The translations under genes and the position numbers were made by a program. A DNA stretch of 64,000 nucleotides from Membranipora membranacea (taxonomy: Eukaryota; Bryozoa; Gymnolaemata; Cheilostomatida; Membraniporidae). Shown one piece after another: positions 1 to 10,197 of the stretch (positions are counted from its first letter, which is position 1; every line of letters starts with the position of its first letter). The notes under the pieces are model-generated. The model was not told the DNA's origin. It ran no database searches and worked only from the letters and a program-made list of their open reading frames with translations. Where the stretch lies: contig OU612066.1 in NCBI GenBank assembly GCA_914767715.1, positions 7,073,001-7,137,000 of the forward strand, read 5' to 3'.

Positions 1-1057
1 GGCCATTCTGATAGGCCGATGTAGAAACTGCATGTGGACTTATTAGAAGATCTCTTAATAACTTGATTTAAGACCACTTCTGATTTTGCATTAATCAAAT
101 AACAGGTTTTTTGATGATTCATTTACATCCATTTTGAATTTTGTAATTTTTTTCACGTCCTTTGCTAATATTTACACCAAGCTAACAATTAATAATCTGC
201 CTTGTTACACTCCTCTGAGGGGAACACAGGATATTATTTGCCTCATGTCTAGATGAATTTGGATTTGACTGGTGGTATTGATATTTAACCAATGAAGGGA
301 GCATCGTGATATAACTGAACCATAAGGTGCTGATTGAATTTCTATATGTCAACACCTATCTGTAATAAATGGACTAGACATTACCACAACAAAAATATCT
401 GACTTTGGGTTGTTAACGTTGATCAGTGAACAAAACCATATAAATGAAACTGTTGAGTGAACTGTACTCGTACGGAGAAAGGGTAACCCCAAGAATTGGC
501 TCAAACTCGAGCTCAGAACACTGTCTATGGGATGTTGCAATATAAACTATTGCAACTACTACATCTCCCAACTAGCAATGCCATACACACTGCAAAATAT
601 ATCAGCTCAAACAAGATAGCAGATGAGGTGTTTGTAGGCATATATCACAGATAATCTAAAATAATTTGACTTGCTGTGTTGGTATAAACCGTAGAGTTGT
701 TACATGAACGTAGAAAAATATTTATTTTGTTGTCGGATACTCAGATAATCGATCTATATCTCAGGTTTTGTTTTCTTACACTTTATTCAGCATCAATGAA
801 CAGTGTAGAATTTTCTTAATTACACATGTTTCATTACAGAAATATTACGTAGAGAAAATGTAAGGGAATGTCAAAAGACAAGTGTGAAAATGATACTAAT
901 AACTACTTCTAAAGATCAAAACTGCAAAAATTACAGAATGCGAGACTCCTATTTACCAAAAACAAGACACAAGATGGTAGTTACATAAAGTAAATGAAAT
1001 ATAGAAGAGTAAATTATGCAGCAGTTTGAGTACTTGTTATTGCACTGACAACTAAAG
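1..1057. other. Gene-free flank, likely 3' region of the pterin dehydratase gene
   Basis: No coding region was recognised. The stretch lies downstream of the minus-strand dehydratase gene, and on that strand a candidate AATAAA polyadenylation signal (TTTATT on the plus strand) sits at 782-787, about 270 bases past the stop. Bases about 490-528 resemble the right terminal arm of the inverted-repeat element found at 12311-12824: they share the block GCTCAGAA-ACTGTCTAT apart from one base. No matching left arm was seen, so this is probably a decayed half-copy. Confidence 0.5.
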
Positions 1058-2026
1058 TTATTTAGCCACAGATTCGATGAAGTTTGCTAACTTGACATCT
1101 CTCTCAGAAAGACCGCCGCAGTCATGTGTGCTCAGAGTAATCTGGACCTGTAAATAAAAATATAGAGTATGTAATTGGTAGCTCATGACTTTGACGAGTG
1201 ATAAGACATCTGAGTTTGATCAACCTTTTTTTTAATCAACCGTTTTAATATTAGAATGTCCATTTACATACATGAAAGAAATTTGACCGGTAGGCACTTC
1301 ATAGTATGTAGATAATTGAGAAAATATTCACAAATCATAGGTTAGACCTGAACAGCATGCCTTTGGTTGTATGTCATGTGTGAGTTTTTTGTTCAATTTA
1401 TGAAAACAACACTGAGATACAAATTTGAGAATCTTTCTCATCAAGAATGGAAAGTACCCACCTTGTTGTAAACATTGAACCATTCAGGATGGTGGTCACT
1501 TTTATCAGCCTTTATAGCAACACGAGTCATGAAGCCAAAAGCCTAAAAGAAAGATAGTATAGTGAAATCAGTGTATCGATAAGCAGGAGGCTACATTAGC
1601 AGTTCAGTAGGTAGAAGCTTGTCACAGTCTAGATATAATCGCAGATAATATATCTATGTTAATATTGCTTTGCTGTTTTTTTTTAAAACTAGCTAGATGT
1701 CTATAGGCTTTTCCCAATAAAGGTAAGATATGAATGTAATAGAACTAAGAATCTAAGACAAGCTCTGCAAATCAGATTTCAGTCATTGGCCTGGCTCTGT
1801 ATGTATAACTTAAATCCACAATCCAACATTTAAATCAAGAAGAATTAAAGGACCAAATGATATGCAACCTACTCACCTCATTAAAATCTTTGAACATGAA
1901 CTCCTTGTAGATTGCATCTCTACCCTCAACCATTGTCCAACCAGCAGCTTTCAATGGATCAAGATCAACATCTAACTTTGCCCTCTTACTATCACTTGCC
2001 TGCAAGAGATCAGAAAACATTGTCAA
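1058..2026 (-). CDS. PCBD: Pterin-4a-carbinolamine dehydratase (PCBD/DCoH family)
   Basis: Small enzyme that dehydrates 4a-hydroxytetrahydropterin, recycling the tetrahydrobiopterin cofactor of aromatic amino acid hydroxylases; vertebrate members also act as HNF1 dimerisation cofactor. Exons on the minus strand are 1877-2026, 1462-1542 and 1058-1147, all joining at phase 0 with GT-AG introns, giving about 106 residues, close to the usual 104. Family hallmarks are [15 protein letters not shown] and KDFNE in exon 1, AFGFMTRVA and the catalytic [12 protein letters not shown] block in exon 2, and [16 protein letters not shown] in exon 3; both active-site histidines are present. The start is uncertain: the ATG at 2026 gives the right length, but a CAG acceptor ending at 2000 sits inside this first exon, so the true first exon could lie further upstream with this exon starting at 1999. 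Identity is very secure, the N-terminal 10 residues are not. Confidence 0.95.
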
Positions 2027-4047
2027 GCATTGTTGGCTTATCTTATTTAAAACAACACTGGGTTAAGAAGATAGGCCTATTACTTACTTACTCCTTAGTT
2101 TTTGTAGTCATTTGTCTTTGATTGTCTTGGTCAAGAAAGATAATAGTAGAAAGAAAAAGGTTCAATTGTCACAGTGATACTGTAGCCTGCCTTAACAACC
2201 TTTGTGGGTGGTTGTTTGTAACAAAGCTTGTCTACACAGAGCTTCAGTGCAGCCAAGTTAACAACAACAAATTGAAGGTCAGGTCTGGTCAATAGAATAG
2301 TTATAGTTAAGTTATAGCAAGGAGTTACTCCTTGGTTACAGTAGTGGTAAAAATACAAGAAGTATATCATTGTGGTGCAGGTATATCACCTTTGCATCTA
2401 TAAACTTACCATTCTGATTGTAGGGATAGCTGGAAACTGTTTGCTAAAAGAAAGAAGCCTAGCAGAGTTTGCAAATAGAAATCTTGAGCAAAAAGACATT
2501 CACTCACTGCTTTATTTTTTCCTCTTGAAAATTTTCAGTTATTTGCATGGAAAAGAAAGAATTGAGTAGTTTTTACCTGCAAAATATTTGCTTTCAGACT
2601 ACAATCTAAATTTAGAGTTGTGTTTCCTCAGCACAGGAGGTGACAACATCTTATAATGTAGCCATGGTTCTCTTTTTCTGTGGCTAACTGGACAGCTGTT
2701 AAGAGGTGAGGGTTGAGGGTTGGGATAGTGTGTATTTCATTATTAAGCATTTTAGGGAAATTGGTTGATAACGGAATCCTACTATCACTATCAACTAGTT
2801 TTATCCGGGCCTAAACTAGTGATGTCCTGCCTTATCTGTGCGGCCCGATTTTGTTGTTTGGGTCGCTGAGATAAGTCTAGGATCCAGCGAATTATATGGT
2901 ACCCACATAAGTTTGGTCGGGGATTCGGGACTATCCAAAATCAGAGGCTTTTATCACAAGATGAAAAACCATCTTTTAATGGAAATGCTTTTGCGGAACA
3001 AATTGTTTCATTAAATCACCATAGTTAGTCATTATCCATGAGAACAGGGGTAAAAATTGAATATTACTAAATGTGTCTCTATGATTTGTAAATGCATAAA
3101 AAACACTTGATCTATCAAAGAGTAATTACTTTACTAATTATAATACTTTTATTACCAACATGATCAGCTACATCACTTGAAAAAAACATCCAATGTATGT
3201 AACTCAGACTATGATGTATGCTATCAATAATTTGAAGAAAAAGTCAATAAAAAAGATGAAAGCAAATATAGTAAGGAGTAAAAAGGGAATCAAATTGTGA
3301 TCACATTCCAAAAGAAACACAACAAAAAGAAGGCACAGTTTAACTAATGTTGGCAGGGTAACTCTAGCCTTGTCACACAGCTAGGGTAACTCAACTAAAG
3401 GTGAAACTTTATATCTAAATAGTATGCTGAGCTCCAACTGTATTAATATTGATGTTATGATTTGTGTGTAATTTGAAAGTAGTGCATCATGGCAGTATAA
3501 TGTAATAGTGAAATTATTTTTTTCGAAATTGTTATGGAACAATGGTTTCCAAGAATGACACTGTGAGAATTTGACAGATGAATTGGTATATAAAATAGGT
3601 AAATAATACTTAAAAATGAATCATGAAAAATTAAGTCAATAATTAAAGCAGTTATAGCAGTACCAACTATAATTAGGCCGAAGCCTTGTCAGACAGACCA
3701 AATGTGGCTGGGGTGATGCAAATTTGTTTCTCTGATGAAGAAAATTTCAAGAGTCAGTTATAAATACTCGACTTCTGCGATATCCATCCGACAAGAGGCA
3801 GGCGAGACTGAGATAAAAAAACTGATGGCACCCCTGGTTTATATTGAAACGTAAGGCACATCAATAAAATCATCATACTATTGGATGCTAGCCAGGGCTA
3901 ATTGGATGATGTGTGAGTCAGAATTTAAATCAATCAATCACTCAATAATAAAAGCAGCATAAGATAGTTCTTTTTACATTGTTCATTCAAAGCCTGCCAC
4001 TGCAGTCAAAGTAGCAAAACATAGTGCACGTAGCAGGAACTACACAC
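2027..4047. other. Intergenic region between two minus-strand genes
   Basis: No conserved coding sequence was recognised. It contains the promoter side of the pterin dehydratase and the 3' side of the dehydrogenase gene. A short CAAGGAGT hairpin lies at 2318-2334. Short open frames at 2131-2370 and 2372-2569 have no recognisable domain and no fitting splice context. Confidence 0.5.
2318..2334. repeat. CAAGGAGT hairpin, copy 1
   Basis: CAAGGAGT and its exact complement ACTCCTTG are separated by one base. This is the tightest of six copies of the same stem in the window; the flanks are unlike those of the other copies. Confidence 0.7.
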
Positions 4048-7000
4048 TTAACTTGCTTTCACAATGGTACGGTGAAACTTCTGTGATTTTGCAGCTTCTA
4101 TAGCTTCTGAGATATTCTCCAGTTGGTAGATGGTCGGGTCTAGCAGTTTGGTGTATGGAAACTTATGTGCAGTATCCCTCACAAACTTAACGGCTTCTTC
4201 TAAGTGCCGCTGAGAATAGTTATGGATGCCTGTTCGGTGAAATTGAAAAAGAAACAGTGTGTTATTTTTCACACAAAAGCAATCCTGACCAGGCAACATT
4301 GCCATCCTCAGCACAACTAAAGCATATAGTCCAGTGGCAGCCTACCAAAAACGTTGTTAGAAACGCAACTTCATTTGCGAAATTGGATGGATATATTCTA
4401 AGAGTGGATTCTAGGGTAGTTTTTTGAGGCGGTCGCAATGGTGATGATGTACCTTACAAAAAGTTGCAAAATAGGCAGCAAATTGCCAAAAACGCTGCCA
4501 AAAATGGCCGAAACTGCTGTTTATTTAAGATTTCAAAGGTCTGTCCCGTGCTCACCTTATGAGTTGGGCTACTCAAACTATGCAATCAGATTCATACATA
4601 CCTTGGTCAGTTTTTGGTATAATATCAAGATGATATCTCAAATATTGAGTGAATGACCGACCTTATATAAAGTGATAAAGTGAAAGGGAAAGTGATGAAA
4701 AAATGATGATATGGTTTCAAAACGTCCAAAAGCTGAAGATCATGTCATAATTAGTGGATCTACAATTTTACATGAGCCTGCTATCATAAATAGCCGAGAT
4801 GTGGCCAACAACTGTTGCAATACCCCTTATATCACCTGTATATAACTATAATTGAAACGACACCACTTTTTCAATTTTGCAGACGCCTCGAAAACTGACT
4901 TCGAATGTTCGTATCCATCTGACTTTTTTGTGGTAGTTTTGTATTGACTCCATCAATGTCTAAAACAAGTTTTTTCAGCACCTTTCTGATGATGATTGAA
5001 GGAGTTAACTTTTGCTTTACACACTATATAACTTTATAAAGACGATTTTTATGATACTATAAAGGAAACCTAAGAATACACACTATTTGAAAAATGACAC
5101 ACTCATAGCATTAAAAACTGGTGTCATGCTATGGGAGGGTCAATACACAGTTACAATAAAAAATCAGATCAATACGAACATTCGAAGCCTGTTTTTTAGG
5201 CAGCAACATAATTGAAAAAGTAGTTTCGCTTTAATGATAGTTATACACAGGTGATAAAAGGGGTATTGCAACCGTTGTTGGCCGCATCTCAGCTTTTTAT
5301 GATAACAGACCCATGTAAACTTGTAGAGCCACTAATTATGACATGCTCTTTCAGATTATGGATGTTTTGAAAATATATCACCATTTTTTCATCACTTTCC
5401 CTTTTACCGGCAGCATTTTTGGCAACCAGCGGCCCATTGTGCAACTTAGTGTAAGGTACATTGTTACCATTGCAATCAGCGTGAAAAGCTGTACCAGAAA
5501 CAACTGACAAACCTCATCCATCCAAAAGTGCAAATGGAAGTGACAAGATAGGCAGGGTCTGCCATCGGATTAATATATCTTGTCACTTAGATTCCTGTGA
5601 TCAGAGAGTATCTGTCATAAAACCAATAAAATTGCTCTCATTTTTTCTGATTTTTCTAGACAGACAGGCTTTGATTTAAAATGAAGTCTCAGCTAAAATG
5701 TAAATTTTAATCCACATTCAAGTAAGAGTCTCGTAACTATCATTACTTAATGATTTATCAGCATGCGCTATCTGAATAACTTTGCAACTATTTGTTGATG
5801 TGATTTCATATATTACTTTGGAGTTGTCCAAACCTCCCTTTATATTTTCATATTTTATTTGAACTTTTCATACAACTGTTTTCAGCACATAAATTGCAAT
5901 TTTTGTGGTTATTCTGCAAGGCCTGAAACCGACATGTACCTGAATTTTGGTATCACATACCTCTTACTGTGAGACACTTCCTCATCACAGTCTCAGCAGT
6001 AAGATTGAGATGTGAGTCTGGATGGATCAGCCCGACCAGTATGTAAGCCCCTCCTGGTTTCAGACTGCTGATAGCCTGTGGTATCACTGCCTTAGCACCA
6101 CAAACTTCAACAACTACATCTATACTGAGTTTGAGTGATGATAGGTCTTCTTCTACTACAAGTTGAGAATTCATGCTAAAAAATGGAGTTGATAAGTCCT
6201 CCACTTGACTACGTGGGGGAGAAAGTTGCCATAAAATACGACGTATCTTACTGTTGAATGGACTGAATTCCGTTAGAAAATTTTGCCTGTTTTCATGAAA
6301 TTTGAAAAGACAGCTGAGCTGACAAAAGATGCAAAAGCACGACTAAAATGCAAAACTTTCAAACTTACCTGGCACTGGAATCCCCCCAAACACAGGTACA
6401 AGGCTCAGTCTGATATCACTGACATCGGTGCACCGTACAGTATATCCTCTACTGGATAAGACAGCACAAGCATATATCCCCAACAACCCTGCTCCCTACA
6501 GAAGAGAACCGCGAAAAAAATCATAATGATATTAATATTGTGATAATTAAATATGTTTTTAATGAGCATAGGAATTATTCACTTTATTTTATGAGATGAA
6601 GAAAAGTGAAAATGTTGGTGTATATGTTCATGATTGGTGTAGTTTGATCAATAACTTACTTTTGCAAAAATGCTGAAGAATAATATCGTGATAAAAGAGA
6701 TATTTTTAATGAGCATGGGTATCATTTCATTCTTTTTTTTCAGTTGAAGAAAAGTGTAAATATTCATCAAAGGATGTACATGTTCATGATTAATATATTT
6801 GAGGGCCACAACTTACTTGTACAAGAACATTCTTGGGGTTAGTGGCAGCAGTAAGGTGCTCAATATTTTCCACAGCATTCATTACTGTTGCCAATGCACA
6901 GTTGACAGGTGTCAATATTAGAGGGTCCACATCACTGGGTATTTTCACAATATATGTCCCACTTCGTATAACTATATGAGATGCGTAGCAGCCATTCAAA

Positions 7001-7981
7001 CCAGTACCATCATCCACCTTTGCATGTCCATACTATACAAAAACAATGTATATTATACACAGAAATTTCATTTTTCTTGTGAGAAAAAATTGCAGCAGAG
7101 AAATAGTTTTGATGTTCAAAGTTATATGACGGAAATCAAAACCACGGTTTTAAAATTTTTTATAAGGGACGAAGGAATCTAAAGCATGCGTGTAAGGTGA
7201 TGCGAAGCGACTGGATAACAATAGCTTGAGGATTTGGATATTGTAGGCTTCCTCTAAAGTGATTAGATACGAAGCCCCATCCGTGATAGAGAATTATTGG
7301 TACATAAATGTGAATGGAAATCTAAAAAGACTCTTTTCTTTTGCTTATTTATTGCAATCAGAGTGTTTTCAGGCCACTTCATTTGGCTCTCTACGGGCGG
7401 CAGTGCCTCCATGCCGTCCCTAGAATTATGAGAATTGTAAACTTGGAATGGGTCATAGTTTGGTGGTTTCTTGCATACCTTGAACAACTTTTGACATTTC
7501 TGACTGAGTCCCCGAGAACACATCTCACAATTAGAGCAGCAGTCAGCAACAGCAAAAGTGAATTTATCCCCAGTCAGTACATTCTCTCTGTAAGATATAA
7601 GAGCTTCTCCTACCCCCTCATGTCCCAGAATACTGCGGTAAAAATTGATCAGGTCAACTTTTATTATTCATTTCAATGTCTGCGCTGTACTCTCCGACGC
7701 ATTGTATGGAAAAAAACTTACAGATTAAATGCGGTTCATATATCTCAGAAAATCAGATGATTGCAAATTAAAATGAAGCAAATATGATTATATCACCTGG
7801 GTGCTGGCTCTTTCCTTCTTCCATCAATGGTGTGAAGGTCTGATCCGCAAATAGAGCTGTACAAAATCTTAGCTAGTATCTCCCCCTCTGATACATTTAT
7901 CTCGCTGAGGTCCACTTTGGTGATCTGGAGCGGTTTGTGAGGTTCAAAAAATGCTGCGATCACTGCGCTCTCCCCATCCAT
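4048..7981 (-). CDS. Zinc-dependent alcohol dehydrogenase, phosphonate-associated (TIGR03366) type
   Basis: Medium-chain zinc dehydrogenase; substrate unknown. Exons are 7797-7981, 7479-7632, 6817-7032, 6369-6495, 5961-6155 and 4048-4229, which join in phase to 352 residues, a normal length. The start ATG at 7981 begins MDGESAVIAAFFEP. Catalytic-domain features are SSICGSDLHTIDGR (catalytic Cys about residue 44), GHEGVGE, and the structural-zinc cysteines C-x2-C-x2-C-x7-C in CSNCEMCSRGLSQKC. PVNCALATVMNAVE and the Rossmann glycines in VLVQGAGLLGIYAC follow. The C-terminal TVRGIHNYSQRHLEEAV matches the bacterial family once found beside phosphonate catabolism genes, hence the subfamily call. 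The acceptor at 6156 was chosen because it keeps phase; a stronger-looking one at 6176 would shift the frame, so residues near that junction are uncertain. Intron 5 (4230-5960) carries a fold-back element and intron 3 a tandem duplication. Confidence 0.9.
4434..5520. mobile_element. Fold-back (inverted-repeat) element, about 1.1 kb, in the last dehydrogenase intron
   Basis: Two long arms face each other around a spacer near 4935-5160. The left arm, about 4660-4932, is repeated in reverse complement at about 5166-5405, including the stretches CATGTCATAATTAGTGG, TTGCAATACCCCTT and CTTCGAATGTTCGTAT. The similarity continues outward (4434-4505 against about 5407-5470, around GTACCTTACA and GTTGCAAAAT-like blocks), but the left arm has about 160 extra bases at 4500-4660. 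No transposase was recognised. The arms may have once been coding, since the right arm is open over about 70 codons, but no family is recognised. Probably a non-autonomous fold-back transposon or an old inverted duplication. Confidence 0.75.
6530..6815. repeat. Diverged tandem duplication that includes a splice donor
   Basis: Bases about 6530-6665 are repeated, diverged, at about 6675-6815. Shared blocks include TTTTTAATGAGCAT, TGAAGAAAAGTG, ATGTTCATGATT and the end AACTTACTT. In the second copy the last block is the working 5' splice site of dehydrogenase exon 3 (minus-strand GTAAGT at 6811-6816); in the first copy the same motif remains as a decoy donor with no exon before it. Confidence 0.65.
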
Positions 7982-10197
7982 AGCTTCTTACTCTGAAAAT
8001 ATGTTGATACACAACTTATGTGCACGCACAACTGAAAATTCTTTTAGAATCATATATAAATTGTATTCTTCATTGGGCTGGTACAGTAGAACCGTCAGAG
8101 AGAGCCTGGTCATAATATACATGACAACATATGACTACAAAGACCCCAGTTCGCTCAAAAAATCCAAATCTTTACCTGGCGTCATTAGCTCTTGTTACGC
8201 ACAAGTCATTATTGCTATACCAAACCAGGCATGACATGTAATGCAAGTGCACACAACACAACTGACATAATCTATCAGTCTCTGGCCATTGAAATAATAA
8301 ACCAGCCCCATACTACAGTCTCGACAAGATCGCAAACACGGAACGAGCCACGCTCTATCGCTGCCACAGGGAACTGTTTTCATAACAGTTTTCTGCCCCG
8401 GACAATACGGGATATGAAAATCTAAGGACAATCAGAGGGCGATACCACTGATGCCCTACTGGATGGGTACATGTACCCACTCTGAACCCAAATGCCCTAC
8501 CCATGGAATGGTATTCTGGAACAATGTCCAAACCTTATGTATTTATGTCCAAAAACTGAGGCACGCCCCTTACGCCCCCCTAGGCGGTCTAGCGTGATGT
8601 CGTCTTTGATGTAAGTTGATGTAATTAGTTTACTGAATTCTTACAAACTTGGAAGACTTTGGAGTACCTGTATGCAAATCTTCAATTTGTGTGTATGCAG
8701 CCTATGATCTGTGATTATCAATGACAGTGTTATGTCTGTATGAAACAAACAATAGATTGAGCTTATGGGGCTGTTGAAAGTAAGTAAACATACAATGTTG
8801 ATGTTCCCCCCAACAATGGTTTAGTTCATTGCCCCCCAAAGTCAATGGAGAACAGGAAGAAACCATAAAGCATAAATATGCATACTTCACAATCACATCG
8901 TAGTTCCCTTAATATAAAACTGTCTAAATCTATTTGGTAATATTGGTTGAATGGTGTGTTTTAAGGACCAAACTTGGACATCCTAAAATTTTGGAATCAT
9001 TCTTTCTTTACTCTCTTCTCTCCAAGTTTGGTTTCACTTTGGAGAAGGTGTGACAGGTCAAAGGTTAAGAAAATCTAGAATATAAGATATGGGGAGGCTT
9101 CAAGGATCCCACACAAAAATCCTCTAATAATTGAAGATTTCGGCTATGATCTCGGGTAATCTGGTTGGCCATTCTTATGACTGATTTAATTTGTCATATG
9201 ATCTTTATCCATTAAAACTGACCAATGAAATAGCTTCTTTCATGGCGGATATTTTAACTGTTCTAAATTTTTAAATCTTGTGTAGTAGGGATTGAGAAAA
9301 TATGTATTGAACCATGCAAAACTTTTGGAATTAGGAGTTAAATTGATAATTATCCAATCAATATACACAAGAAGTGTCAGAGAAAGATACAGTAAGTGTT
9401 TTGTGTATGTATTTATAAACATTCTGAACTAAATGTTATAATAAACAACAATGATAATAATAATGAATGAATTATTTTTGTTGTTATCCTAATAATAATC
9501 CTTCTCTCTGCTGTTCCTCCCTAATCATGTATCTATCACTCTAGTATCTATTCTTTGATTGACTGGATTGGTCATATTTGTGTCTGTCTGTGGTAACTGA
9601 TATTTATTAGGGTACATATCTACTGCAAAACATTGGTCCAATGGTGTTTTGATCAATCATCAAGAGTTTGATAGAAGTCTTTCCAGGGCCAATGGAGCAG
9701 GCTTGCACAATTTTGTCACAAAACTACGACAAAGTGCAGAGAAAAAGAAGGCCTAGAATAGAGTAAACAAATAATATACAGACTATAAATGCTATTCTAT
9801 ATAAAATATATGATACATAAATCAAGGAGTAAAAGACTCCTTGCATAAATTCATTTGGCACAACATTACTTTGACGTTGTTACTTGTGTGATCTCGATGT
9901 TTCACTTAATTTAATTTCAATAATAATACTAACGACTACTTCGCTTTTCACGATGTTTGTTATGGATATTGGTCTAGGTTCTGGTAGGCTTGAACAATTC
10001 TAGAGCCAAACTGTTATTGTATGGTGGAGTTCATCACTCTCTGTACTCCTTCAAAGGTCTTTAAAAAAACCAAATGTGTGTAGCCGATCTATGAAAAGCT
10101 GCCGCTCAGGCTAAAGTTTATCGCTGAAATAGATAGTTGTAAATATCTGTTGCAGGTTTATATGTGATATGGTATGTTGTAACTAGTAACAGTATAA
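7982..10197. other. Divergent intergenic region between dehydrogenase and NuMA genes
   Basis: The two genes point away from each other, so both promoters should lie here. No conserved coding region was seen. The sequence holds a CAAGGAGT hairpin at 9823-9843. Open frames on both strands around 8000-8430 overlap each other and show no family motif. Confidence 0.5.
9823..9843. repeat. CAAGGAGT hairpin, copy 2
   Basis: CAAGGAGT, a five-base AAAAG loop, then ACTCCTTG. It has the same eight-base stem as the other copies, with unrelated flanks. Confidence 0.7.

Noticed and set aside
2131-2569. Open frames upstream of the pterin dehydratase
   Set aside because: No recognisable domain and no fit as a first dehydratase exon.
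6156-6176. Stronger-looking splice acceptor (TTTTTTAG) for dehydrogenase exon 5 at 6176
   Set aside because: Its use shifts the frame relative to exon 4 and the downstream exons; the acceptor at 6156 keeps all phases. It remains the least certain junction of the gene.
7341-7760. 139-codon plus-strand open frame
   Set aside because: It is antisense to dehydrogenase exon 2, whose minus-strand frame has clear zinc-binding cysteines.
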